This document shows positions 48,223-60,343 of a stretch of 64,000 nt of DNA, in pieces (positions within the stretch are counted from its first letter, which is position 1; every line of letters starts with the position of its first letter). The stretch is from Burhinus oedicnemus. Its lineage: Eukaryota > Chordata > Aves > Charadriiformes > Burhinidae. The notes beneath the pieces were generated by a model, which was not told the origin of the DNA, did no database searches, and saw only the letters and a program-made list of their open reading frames with translations. The stretch is taken from positions 1,055,297 to 1,119,296 of the forward strand of contig VFFE01007028.1 of NCBI GenBank assembly GCA_008921705.1. Reading direction: 5' to 3'. The position numbers were made by a program, and so were the translations under genes.

Positions 48223-51200
48223 ATTTTAGGAAAGCTTCTGAAACTAAAGGCTAGATTCTGAGACACCACTTGCTTCTCAGGAGTCATTCTCAATGGTGTA
48301 GTCAGACAGATGGAAACAGAACTGACACTTCTGTCAGACTTCCCTTCAGCTTGCCATCACAAAATAATTGTAAAAAAAGATCTCAAACACAATATTCTTG
48401 ATGAGGTAAAGTGAAACAGAAGTAGGTCTGCATGAACTCTGATAAAATATGCAAAACTTTACTTTACTGTAGTCTTCCTCCCAAATTATGTATTTTAAAA
48501 AACCCCACAAACAACTTTGGAGGTAATTTTCTAATATTTTCAATTTCTTGTTTTCATAGTAGATTATTCAAAGACAAAGAATCGCCCAGAAATGACTGGA
48601 CTGTTTCATATAGCCAGGCAATAGAAAATTGAATGAGAATAAGGAAGTGTAAACCCTAATACTGATTTTTTAAATCCATGGACATTTGACTTCCTTTGTT
48701 TGTACCTCAATTTGTGCACCCATGAAATAGGCAATTATACCAAGTTATCTAAGACACTCACAGAATTTTAGATTATGTGAACTATGCAGATACTCTAGAA
48801 ATCATGCACAAGTCTAGAATTTTTGCATAGACAGCAATTCTCTTAAATGGTGAAAATAAAGCTTGTGAGTAAGATTTGAATAATGTTATCAATACAGTAA
48901 TGTTGCTGAAGAGGAAGTCATAATATCTCACAAAATAAAACAAAAACCAACCCAAAACCAAAGAGCCAAAGACATAGTAAAAATTTTAAGTTCTCATATT
49001 TAGAAGTGTAAAAAGCACAGATGAAACAGCAATATGGCCAATGATTTACATGTATGGAGATAAACTGATCTTCATAAATACTGAATGTTGGCTGGTATTT
49101 ATTGGTCTAATATGAACACGTTTGTTAGACCAAATGGTCTTTTTTAACTTTCTATTCCTAATTATCTAATATTTTCAGCAGGGGCCAAGTGCTTATAAAA
49201 TAATTGATAATAAAACTAAAGCACACTCTTCCCTATTGATAATGAGTAGAAACAAATAGATTTTTGAATACCATGTGCATTTTGTTAATACTATAGGCAA
49301 CAATTGGTATTTATATGCTGCCTTTTTACATAGCCAATAGGCTGGCATCCAAAGAGATTACCTAAATTCAAGATGGCATGGAATATTTGGATTTCTTTTT
49401 TCAGTTGTATCAAGTTCAGTTATTGGAGGGTAAAATTTTTGAAAATAGGGATTCTAATTTTGTAAAGCAATCAAACAAACAGTATCATACACACAGATGA
49501 AATATTACCATTAAACACTTCACTGCACAGTAGAGAAGAATACACCTCCCATTACAGATATAATCTGTCCCCCTCCCCTTTTTTTTATTAGACATAGGAG
49601 CAAAGCGGTTTTTGCCACCTCGCTACATAAGGAGACTCTCTGAATTAGATGGCTACAATGTGGCAAACAGATGTAAAGAGTTTCTACACAGTTGAAAATC
49701 ATTCATTCCAATGATGAAATGTACACAGATCTAAATCTTTGTATCAATAAGTCAAGGAGAGATTTGGCATGGACTATAAAAAAAACTAAGACTGGCTTAT
49801 ACAGGGGAAATAAATGCCTACACTAATACTACACATGCAAATTTTTTGCAGAGAAGAAACATGTCAAGTAGCTTGCTGAGTAGATGTTTTCCTTCTTTAA
49901 CAGCACTTTATAACGCCAAACCAAAAGCATATACATAACGAAATGCTACTCTCTGCCAGCTAATATTTGTGGCCATAACAGTAGTCATATTCTAATCACT
50001 AGAGTACACCTAAAAGTACCAAGAGAAAACTAAGCTTCAGTTTATCAAAATTTGAAAAATACAAATATCTTTAAGGAGCAGGTAGTGAGAACTTGAAATA
50101 AAAAGAAAGAACGCAGGACAAGCATAAAAACTACTCAAGGACGTCAAAAGGACTCATACGGATGAAGATTGAGACTTCCCTACAGTACAGAAGAGAGAGG
50201 TAGTTTTGAAAAAAATTGTGTTAAGTATCACTTCCAGGTTATTAATTAGATGGTAAAAACTCAGAAGAGATTTTCAAAAAATATTTAAAGTGCCAAAAGA
50301 TGCAAACAGTTATTTAGTGGTACTTTCAGAAGCAACTCAGCTAACCAATCATTCAAGAAATTCCAGTGGGATTCAAAAAGCTGCTATGATCAGACACTTT
50401 TAAACATATGTATTTGGAAATTGGCTCCAAGATTTTTTCAAACATCTAAATAATCAAATTCAGTTATGCTATCTTTTCTCCATACACCTCACGAATATGA
50501 GTTATACTATATTTCATTACCTTTCTTGAAACCATGTGATGACTTATACTTTTGAACGTTAGAAAACAGGACACAGTACGTAGTCTGCTCTTTCTTTTTT
50601 CTCCCTTGGTAAAACAAACTTGCTAATCTTTGAAAAGAACTTTAAATTATCTCTTAATTGTCTCAGTGTAAAAGGTGATCAGTCTAAATAATATAAGATT
50701 TTTTTTCTACTTTCAGTGACCTTGGAACAAAATAGCAAGATCAAAGAAAAGTATTTACACTTATTTTAAGCATCCAGCTTAGGTACCTGCATTAGGAATC
50801 TGAACTTCCTCTGCTGTCACTAAAGATTTTATAACATGTAAGAGAAAAAATGCCCTCTAGAGAAATACATGGATTTAATAGCATTCTAAATCAGGCATCT
50901 AAGCTAGAAGTTAACATGAGACTTTTTAAGACTACTTTATAGTTAAGGTAGCTTCTTTTCTCTTGAATATCGCCTACACAGCGTATGTCAGTCAGTCTGC
51001 TAACTTCTACACAAAGCCACTGCCTGCAAAGCTGTGTTGACACAAGGCAAGGTAATATGGTTCTATTTCTTCCACCTTGCAACTGAAATTGAACACTGAC
51101 ATCAGCAAATAAGAACATTTGCTCTGCTTTGTAAATGAAACCATTTGTTCAACAGCTTAAGTATGAGTAACTGTTAAAGCTCTATATTGTACAACAGTGC

Positions 51201-52963
51201 AATATTGTTAATAGCATGATAGCATACAGATGTCACAATGTTGAAACAGAAAAATGAAAGACAGGAAGAAGTAATGAGAAATCCAGGACTTGAGTAAGAT
51301 GAACAATATATGACTGTTGAAGTAAAAAATAGAAGCATCTGTAATAACATATGTATCTGAGAGAAATAAGGTAAAGTTATTAATAAATTAAAGTGCTAAG
51401 CCAGTACTTCCGGTCCTGTTCCTAGAGAATTCCAACTGGCAAAGGCTCTGGAAGCGTGGGTGCTCTGGAACACAGGACCTTGATTTGAAATCCTGACTTT
51501 CTTCTGGGCACACATTGTAAATTGCTAGTGAGCTCATTTATAATAAAAAAAAAAAATCCCAAATGAATCAAACAAAAAGGACTCTCCTTTTACTTTTGGC
51601 GTGCTTCTCTCAAAAAAAAAAAAAATTGAATGCCTTTTAATTCTATTCTAAAGCATAATAGAAAAGGCTGTGAGAGTACAATTTCCTTCTATTTGGCATG
51701 TATGTTGTTATTTTCTACATTTTTAAAAAATAGTCCAAAGTGTTCCTTCTCCCCCAAACAAGAAACTAATTCTCCAGCTCAAAGGCATATTTAGAGATCA
51801 GCCCTTTACAGCTGAGGAAGTAGATGGTAAGATCCAAAGCAAGCAATTCAGATTTTGGAAGCATTTTATGAACTACGTTCTGAACCACTTGTGTAGTCCA
51901 GTTGAATTTTTTATGCTGCGCTGTTTAAATAAACAAAATGATAGCAGCAGAATTAGTGTGTGTTTAACATTTATAAGAATAAAATAATAAAATAAAAATT
52001 ATGACATTATAATGTAAAAGCTTACCATTTAACACAGAACTCTGAAGTAGGAATTCCAGACAGCTGTAGCTTTATTCACAGGACCGATAAATTGTATTGT
52101 ATTATAATTTAGCCTTCACAAGAAAAGCCAAGAGCATTTGTTTTCCATTTTGTTTTAAATTTAGTGAATGTCAATGTGACATTGTAGTAGTTACGAGGAA
52201 AGCCTATTTGACAGATGTTTTTTTCCTTTCATTGAATGAATAATAAAAAAAATAATCCCTGAAAACATTTCTTTGATGTAAGTGAGAAAAAAACAATGAA
52301 GAATGAACTACAGCTTGAGTAGCCCACTGATTTAATTTTCAATGCCCTGAAAGTAAACAAGTGGAATGAAGCTCATTACTGTAAAAAACACTTGGCGTTT
52401 TTTAACTTAGTCAAGAAACATACAAAATATCATTTTAACATAACATTAATACTTATTTCCAGGACAATCACAAACACTTATTTGCTGCAACAGATGTAGA
52501 GAGCAAAAACCTATGCATTACCATAACCATTATATTAGAATAAAAAAATATTATTGGATCTACACATATACCACTGGGCTCAGCTTCATTTTGGCACCCA
52601 TCTTCTACTGAAAAGTGCCTGACATAAAGACTTCTGCAGAGACAACAAAATAAATGTGCACTTAGTGCATGGAGTTTTTCATTGACATGCTTTGTACCTT
52701 TGATCATTTGTGTTCAGAATCAAAGAATAAATACAAAAATTGGCATAGAAAGCTTTCAGAAGATTAATTTTGATCTGACCTCCCTTGAAATATGTATGAT
52801 GAATCAAAATAAGAAGAATTAAAACACACTGATGTTTGATGAGACTATATTTAGTAACACTTCTCCTTACTAGTTAATTACCTTATTTGTAATAAAATGA
52901 ATCACAGTAAGACTTTCATTAAAGTTTAAGAATTCCGAAAAGAACTATGTAAACTTGGATGAT

Positions 52964-52997
52964 TTATATATATATATATACACACACATACATATAC
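52964..52997. repeat. Microsatellite: (TA)n running into (CA)n
   Basis: About eight TA units (52965-52980) are followed by CACACACA and a degenerate TACATATAC tail. It is a compound dinucleotide repeat, likely polymorphic, inside the 16.5-kb KIF6 intron. Confidence 0.9.
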
Positions 52998-55900
52998 CTG
53001 TTAAGATACAGTTTATTTAAATTTAAAAAGAAAATATCCTAACTAAGCAGACCAAATGACTAAATACTATTTTAAATCCATAATGACCCTAATTATGATT
53101 TCCTCTCCGGGCATATTAAATAGCATCAGTCAAAAACAAAACAAACAAACAAAAGATTATTCTGTCTGGAATTCCCTACTTATCACTCCCCTAAGAACTA
53201 TTCTCGAGTGGTGACTCCAAATGAAGTGCAACGCAGCATATTGCATTATCACCTACACTATGTTTCTTTTCCTCTTCAGTCTTTCATAACAATACGATCC
53301 ATATGTCTCCTTATAAGTAATACTATTTAGGTTTCATTATAGATGCAAAACTAGATGCAAATCACAACATACATGTTTTCCAGTAATAGTAAATCATGAT
53401 TTTATCAGCCCTCATCCAGGTCAACACTTCTGTTTGGACTATTTGTATAGTTATACTTTAATGTGAACAAACTCTCCAGATAACGAGTAGTTCCAAACTC
53501 AGATAGCCAGTCTCAATAAAGAGAATTGACAGAAAGATTTGCTGTGTTATGCATTGGTAGACTCTAACTGGAGACAGAAGACTTAGATGCTATCTGTTGA
53601 TTTTCATAAATGCTCAGGACATTTATGGACAGGAGGCTCAGACAGATGTAAACCAGCATTGTCACAAATATTACTGCCACAAAAGTGATCTCAAAATGCA
53701 TACACGTGCAAAACCACGGAAAGATATTTTCATTGAAGCAGTGGCTTTTAATACTATAATTTCATTATACTTTCATTTAGGTGTGTAGTCCACATCAGTT
53801 GTTTACCTGGGAAAACTCTGCTTGCAAGAACACACACAAATGCAAAACTCATAAAACCTGACATTTGATATTTTCCCCCACTTGAACTGTTTAAAAAACA
53901 GATTGACTTATCTTTCAACATTCCATTCAACTACAGGATATAGTATTAATAAGCCAGTCTGACTCATGTATATGACAGTTATTCTCTAGTAGTATCTTCT
54001 GCTCTTTCCTTGAAACTCTGCTACCTATAAAAAACTCTGTATATCCAATTCTTTTTTCTATTTTAAGTCTATATTAAAAAAAATGATCTTTGAACAAGGC
54101 CATTATATGGCATTTATGACTGACGAGGTTAATTGTTTGACATCCATATTTATTATTGATCCTCAGGAAAATATTATATCTCAGTCAGCAGTACTTAAGT
54201 TTTGGTCTATATTTTAACTGCAGAGCATTTGTTTCAACAAACAACTTATTTCTGAAACAATGAACACAGGTGCTACATGAGCCTGAGTAAACATAAATAA
54301 ATGATAAATGTGAAAAAATTTTGTGTTGTCCTAATATAGCTGAGGTCCTTGAAAGTTATTTCTCCCTCTGTATCTTATTACAGGTAGAAACTCATGAAGT
54401 GTCCTCCCTGCTCCTTTCTGGAGGACTGGGATGCAAAATTCCTTGCTATGATCTCAGAACCAATCTTTTCTGACAATGTAATGCACTATATATTGTGCTA
54501 TATAGATAAAAAGGAAAAACATATGACTGGTACTCCTTTTAATCACACATTTCTGAAACAAGGCCTCCCAGATGTACACTACAGTGCAACTGTATGCAGG
54601 TGGTACGCTCCTAGTTTTCCTCTGCATATTCATACTAAAAACTTTCATGAACTGTGAACCCATTCCCATTTGTAAGACTGCCATTTTCATGGCAAAAAGT
54701 CAGGTAGGAAATCTTAGGAAGTAAGATTTATGAATGTGGCCTAAAAAACCCAAACGATTTCCAAAAACTCAGTTTCCCCGTACAAACTAAACAGGAAACA
54801 AGACCACAGTGGAAAATCGATACGACAGATTTTTACAATAATGTTAGGAAAGTACATCTTTAAATAAATACATAGATTATTTAAGTATATCTAAATAAAG
54901 TCACTGAGAGTCATTCATCTTCTGAAGGACTAGTCCTGTCAGGGTAAAAAGAAACTAGCTAACAAGGACATTTAATTTTGCATGTAAAGAAAAAGAAAGA
55001 TACTTCTCTGTTCTTGTTGTTTCTTTAATTTTCTTTCTATGGCTTGATTTTGTCACATCCAGTGCTACCCTGTAATGTTCTTGGTGCATTTGACTCTCAT
55101 ACATTTGGGCAGAACGATAAATAAATATTAACCCAGTAGGAACTGAGGGGCCATTTCTTGTTAGAAGATTATACCGGTAACTGCCTATGTTGAAAATGAC
55201 TCGGATTGACTGTGTAAAAGAAATATATACATAAAGCTATCTAGGTCCTCATCATTGATAAGGATGTAACTTAGTTTCTGAATTAAAACAAAACAAAATA
55301 ATCAAAACCAAGATTTAAGAATGACAGCGATCTACATGAGAAACTCAAGGTTCAAGGTAGCAGCTTGTCCTCATGTCTCCAGAAACTCCTGGATGTCAAG
55401 GGAAATTGTTACCACTGGTAGTTGCAAGAGAAATTAAAATAAGGCTAAAAATTCTCACAGCTTCAACTTAGTTGCCATTAATATACTACCCAAACAAAAA
55501 TCTCTAGGCAGTTACTACTTCCTTTATACAGATGGGGCACAGAGAATACATAGGTCCATCCTACATAATCAATTAATTTTTCAAAACTGGGAATTGAATT
55601 TATTTATTGTGAACAGTTAGACCTAAGTAAATATTTCTATATTATACATAGAAAGTTCTTACATGCTGTACTGATGTTGCAAAAAGCTGTGAGATGTCAC
55701 AACACTTACGTGAATTAATCATGTATTTTCAATAACATGCTCAGTAAAAAATTTGAATATTTGGCTTTTAAGACATTAATTGTGTATCAGAAATGCAATA
55801 TTTCTCTTGGCCTATGTCAAACTAACACTGCAGCAGGATACTACGCAACGCAAAGAATATTTCTTGAATTCTACTCAGGTTATATATCCAGTTTTGAGAG

Positions 55901-56205
55901 AGACTGGGTTTTTTTATTCTGCACTATTATACAATGCTTCTTTTTGCCTGGCATCTGACAGGCATTCCCATCCTTTGCATTTACTTTACTTCACTTCCTC
56001 AAAGCTGAGGCTGCAAAAACACAGCCAGCAGCCTCATACAGCTTTTCATGGAAAACTGCCATTCTAACCTGGCACCTAACTTCACTCTATTATTCACTCA
56101 GAGAAGTGTAAAGCTCTAAGATGAATTTAAATATTTATGCCAACAAAGAAACTGATGAAAAGTATCACCACAAAAGAAGAAAATGAAAACAATGTAAGCC
56201 ATTAC

Positions 56206-56309
56206 TGGAGTAGCTCTTCTTGTGAAAGCTCTGATGTTCTTTGTTTGCCAGTCACCAGCGCCAGCTCATCCTTCAACTCCTGGATCTCCTTTTGCAGCTG
56301 GACAATCAT
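56206..56309 (-). CDS. KIF6: KIF6 exon: neck and first coiled-coil segment
   Basis: This 104-nt exon reads MIVQLQKEIQELKDELALVT, then GKQRTSELSQEELL, and ends with two bases (CA) of a split Gln codon. The L..EI..LK.EL pattern is a heptad-like coiled coil just after the motor, where KIF6 dimerises or folds back. It agrees closely with my recollection of human KIF6 (MIVRLQKEIQELKDELAMVT), the main differences being conservative. The minus-strand acceptor is CTGTTTGTAG immediately before ATG and the donor is GTAATG. The ATG is an internal Met after a phase-0 junction and not a start codon. The exon ends in phase 2, and the exon at 39636-39741 starts with the single G needed to finish Gln, so the two join directly across a 16.5-kb intron. 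Confidence 0.93.
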
Positions 56310-59300
56310 CTACAAACAGCAAGGCATAAACCAAGCATCACCTACAAATTAATAGCTAGTTTATGATTTTTGCATTAGAAGGCTGAGTTTAGGGAAATAT
56401 TATACTTTGGTTTTCTCTTTTTTAAACACAGTCCAAACGCCTTAAATACCCCAAGCATTTTTTTTCCTTTTCCATTTATAAAAACAAGAAAAGTCTTCCA
56501 AACTCAGTAAATTCTATGTGTTAGAAGATATGGCTGTACAGAAAGAGTTCAAAGAATTGTTTGCAAAAGAGAAAAATAATTTGCCATAGGAATAAGAAGA
56601 GCTTTCTGACTCATTATTTTTGACTGTTAGTAATGCAAACACATTTAAAATAGAATTGATGTCTTTGTTAGAGAAAGGACAACTACATACCAAAAGTGAA
56701 TTTTTTCACCTTCCTTTTAGAAACAGAAATTAAGAAAAAATAATCTTAGTATTTTAAAGTTAACTTTATTTTTCATGTAACATTCCACTCTTATTAAAAT
56801 TATAGCATACTATAATTGTAGGATGTATCAGCTGCTAACAACAAACAAATAGTATAAATCAACATAATGAAATTAAATTGCATTAATGAATAGTAATGAT
56901 TGAGAAAATGACTTGGACAACTGTACTAGATTTAAAAATTCTAACAGCTCTTTATTGGAGCCTGTGCTTTTGGAAAAAATGTTTGTAGAAAACCATATTT
57001 TACCAGTCATTAGCCTCCCAAGGCCAAATTCTAGAAAGCAGGGACAATATGCAAATCCCTAAGTCTAAAATATGAATGAGCAAGTTCTTGGGTACTTTCT
57101 GATTGATTATTTTAATGATGGATCACCTTATAATGGCTCAAATGTACCAGGAAGCAAATGATATTTTTAGATGGATATGAGTACACCAATTCCATGTGCA
57201 AAATAATTTCCAAGAGAAGAATGTTTTCAAGGAAAAATGAATCATTCTTGATTGCATGCACTTTCTAGAAATAAGCTTGTTGAAACTGATGACACATTTT
57301 CACTGGATATTAAAATTCATTCAAACATTTTTATTTCTTTTAATTTTTAAATTTAACCATGACTTCCTCAACTGTGAATGGGTATTTTCACTTTAAAAAT
57401 CAAAATATTCTAAAGATACATATGATTATTTCTTTTAACTCCAAACTTGCTGGTAACACATTTGTTACTATAAAATATGAAAGGCTAACTTACAATATTT
57501 TATTTAAGAATCTACTAAGGTAGTGAACTGTTAATTACAGATGTTGCAAGAGTGCTTCAAGAATATTGCAGGCCAAACATTTTAACCTGATTTTAGGTTG
57601 CCTCACTCTAGTGCCAGACTCTGATGCAGTCTGTGCCAATTACTGAGTCAATAAAATAACATTTGGGGCTGGAGTACAAAAGGGTAGAAAGCTTAACTGA
57701 TAGTACCATCCCTGTTGATTGTTCAAATTTGTTAGCATGCTTAACCTCAATCCAACAACAAAGGAAATACCATTTTCAGGATATGGATAAAAGACTGATT
57801 TTCAAGTATTACTGAGATAAACAAAAATCTACAGAAGCATAATATTTTCATTTCTATTTTTAAATGAATGCCAGAGGAGTTTAGATTTAATTCTGGCTCA
57901 ACAGTTTGGTTTTCAGTTTAAACAAAATCCTTTGGTCATGAGTAAGAGAGATCAAAGCTGAGTTGCTTAAAAAGTACAATGGGTACGAGTTCATATTAGT
58001 AAGATACACGGTTGGGAAGTCTCCATTATGAAGAACAAAGTTTACACAACAGTCAGACTTAATTCAGATCTATCAAGGGGTGTTATACACTCCCTTTATA
58101 AGCCATGCATTCAGCTTACAGATGATAAATACTGCAAATAAATGGCATCTGAATTTATGAAAAAAATCATAAGTCCAGCACTTTACTGAATAATCAGTTT
58201 GCACCCTTGGAATATACTTTAGGTAGTTAAGATGGGCAACAAATTCCACAATGAGCACAGAGCCATATAAAGTCTAGGTACCTGTGTTCCCTGCCTTTTC
58301 CACAAGAGGGGATGGTTTTCTAACTCTCATGAGTCCACTTTTGCTTTACTTGCTAAATGATCCTGCAGAGCGAGACATACCAAACTCGTGGAGTATAGCT
58401 CCACAGGATGTAGTAAATGCTCAGGAGCCTGCAGGTGTTCCACCTCAATCAAAGGCTTCTGTGGCCATGAAAGAAATGTTTTGCATGATTTGCTACTACA
58501 AAGCCTACACAGGAAAGAAAAAAAGAGGACAGACAGAAATGAAGAAGTTGTTCAGTTCCTACTGGGGTTTTTTGTTTGTTTATTTTTTGGCTGCTCTATT
58601 TTTTGTGTGTGTGATGCTGTTACTGTTAGAAATTGGAAAGAAAAATAAATAGAATAATAGTAAAAAAAGAAAACCAGCAGAAAACCTGACAGGAATATCC
58701 TATTCCCTTTGAACTTCCAGAACAAGAGAAAATAAAAGCACAATCATTAACAGTAACTGAAACATGTAAATTACCATCAAGTAACAATGAATGAAATAAT
58801 CAACCACCTAATCCCCCAATTTTTAGAGAACAAATGTTTCTTATGTTATATAATCTAGGAATCTGCGGTCTAGCATTCAAGGGGAAAGCATTTCCTAGCC
58901 AGTTCAGAAGGTCATATGAGAACAAAATACATAAAACTTGTAATTACAAATTAGTCATGAGAAATTTAGAAATACAGTGATAATTTTGCCCATAAAAAGA
59001 ATGATGATGCAATTAGTATATCATAAAAACAATCAGGACCACTGAAATCAGCATATTGCATTCAGATTTTATATACTTCAGAGGTGAAAAGCTACAGTTC
59101 AAATTTATAATTATGCTGTTAAAAACTACGTTTGAAATATTGTCTGTTTATATATAAACAGTACAATATAATAGCTTAACCTGAACTTATTTCTCATCTG
59201 ATATCTCTGTTACAGAGACAGAGGGTATGCTGAAATGCTTCCATAGTTCTTTCTTCATTATACCCATATATGCAGCTTTGGCATAACCAGTGTAACCTCA

Positions 59301-60321
59301 GTCAAACATTTCCCGTATCAGAAAATATCTTTGATATACAGCAGGCAACCCAGCTGATCCACTAGCTATCATTATCTGCAATACTATGTTGAATTAATCA
59401 GTCCTTAATAGGTGTACTTAATACTTAGAAAGGAAGTAAATTTTCCAGGTAATGCAGAAAGTTACATTAAATAAACTAACAAAGGCCTCAATATAGTAGA
59501 ACTTACGATTACAGACCATATCTGCAAACAAATGCGGTATGTAACAAGCTAGAGGCATATAAAACCTTTCAAAGGAAAGAATAACCAAATACTAACAGAA
59601 AAAATAAACTACATTTTTGTTATGCACATTAAAAGAAGAAACTTGTTTTCTTTATGTGGCAATGCTTTGTGCTTTACCAATGTGAATTATTACCTCTAAC
59701 CTTCTCTGTACTTCCTAAATCCCCGATCCATTCTGCAGAGCTCCTTTGCTGCTCTTTGGGATGTGAACATCAGCCTAATGCTTTAGTGTGGAAATCCTGT
59801 TTCTACATCTCATTTACTTGTCTTCCTTTTTTCCTAATGGTAACTTTGTAAAGTTCTTTCTTTCTAGCTAAAATGTTCATTGGACCAATCTCAAGGAAGG
59901 ACTGTATCTGGATATTTCTTAGCTTTTTAATACATGAACTCTTTCAGGGCAGCAGCGTGCTTTTGTCAAGTGACTAGTAATCTTAGTAGATTTTTTAAGA
60001 GTTTTAGGGACATCCAATTATTTGTGTCAGAAAGTAACACCCTAAAAGAAGCAATGCGATGATAATGAAAGGGACCACTACTCTGATGCCTCAAGAGCTG
60101 AGAAAGCCTTCAGAGGTTTTATAAAGGTCCATTTAATTATAATTATGTCCAAAAGAAAAAAATAAAAATACTAGTTATTTTATAGAAAAAATAGAACTTG
60201 CATCTAAAAACAATTTAATGGGATGATTCAGTATAAAATCCTCAACACGCATTCGACTGCTATTGATTATTGAAACTTCAAACAAGCAATGTCCTTCCCT
60301 CTCCCCCCAGACTACTCTCAC

Positions 60322-60343
60322 CANNNNNNNNNNNNNNNNNNNN
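60322..60343 (-). CDS. KIF6: KIF6 exon inferred to be hidden in the assembly gap (only its last 2 bases visible)
   Basis: From family knowledge, the motor exon should be followed by about 29 residues covering the last motor strand and neck (a stretch I recall containing RFAQRVALIKNEAVLNEE) before the MIVQLQKE exon. I read the plus and minus strands from 56310 to 63545 and found no match. The 20-N gap at 60324-60343 lies in this intron. On the minus strand the first bases after the gap are TG then GTGAGAG, a good donor. A terminal TG would complete a Leu codon at phase 0, just as expected before the phase-0 Met of the next exon. A 20-N gap cannot hold about 87 nt, so the gap length would be a placeholder. 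This is inference, with only the donor and two bases seen. Confidence 0.45.
60324..60343. other. Assembly gap (20 N)
   Basis: Twenty N, the same length as the other gap, so the length is probably a placeholder. A C-rich stretch (CCCCCC at 60303-60308) lies just to the left. It probably hides one KIF6 exon, as described in the inferred exon entry. Confidence 1.

Larger units (their letters stand above)
39742..56205 (-). other. KIF6: KIF6 intron, 16.5 kb
   Basis: The phases on either side (2 and 1 bases of one Gln codon) fit, so no exon is missing despite the assembly gap at 42964-42983. It contains the hexamer repeat at 39880 and the TA/CA microsatellite at 52964. The rest is AT-rich sequence without a gene I can support. 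Confidence 0.8.

Noticed and set aside
51800..51850. Possible MIR fragment (TTTACAGCTGAGGAAG)
   Set aside because: Only about 16 bp look MIR-like, so this is insufficient.
53597..53788. Possible zinc-finger piece (His/Cys-rich HCHKYYCHKSD)
   Set aside because: The spacing does not fit a C2H2 finger and nothing around it supports a gene.
55505..55560. Possible second MIR fragment (TTTATACAGATGGGGCACAG)
   Set aside because: The match is too short to separate from chance; landmarks beyond about 25 bp are missing.
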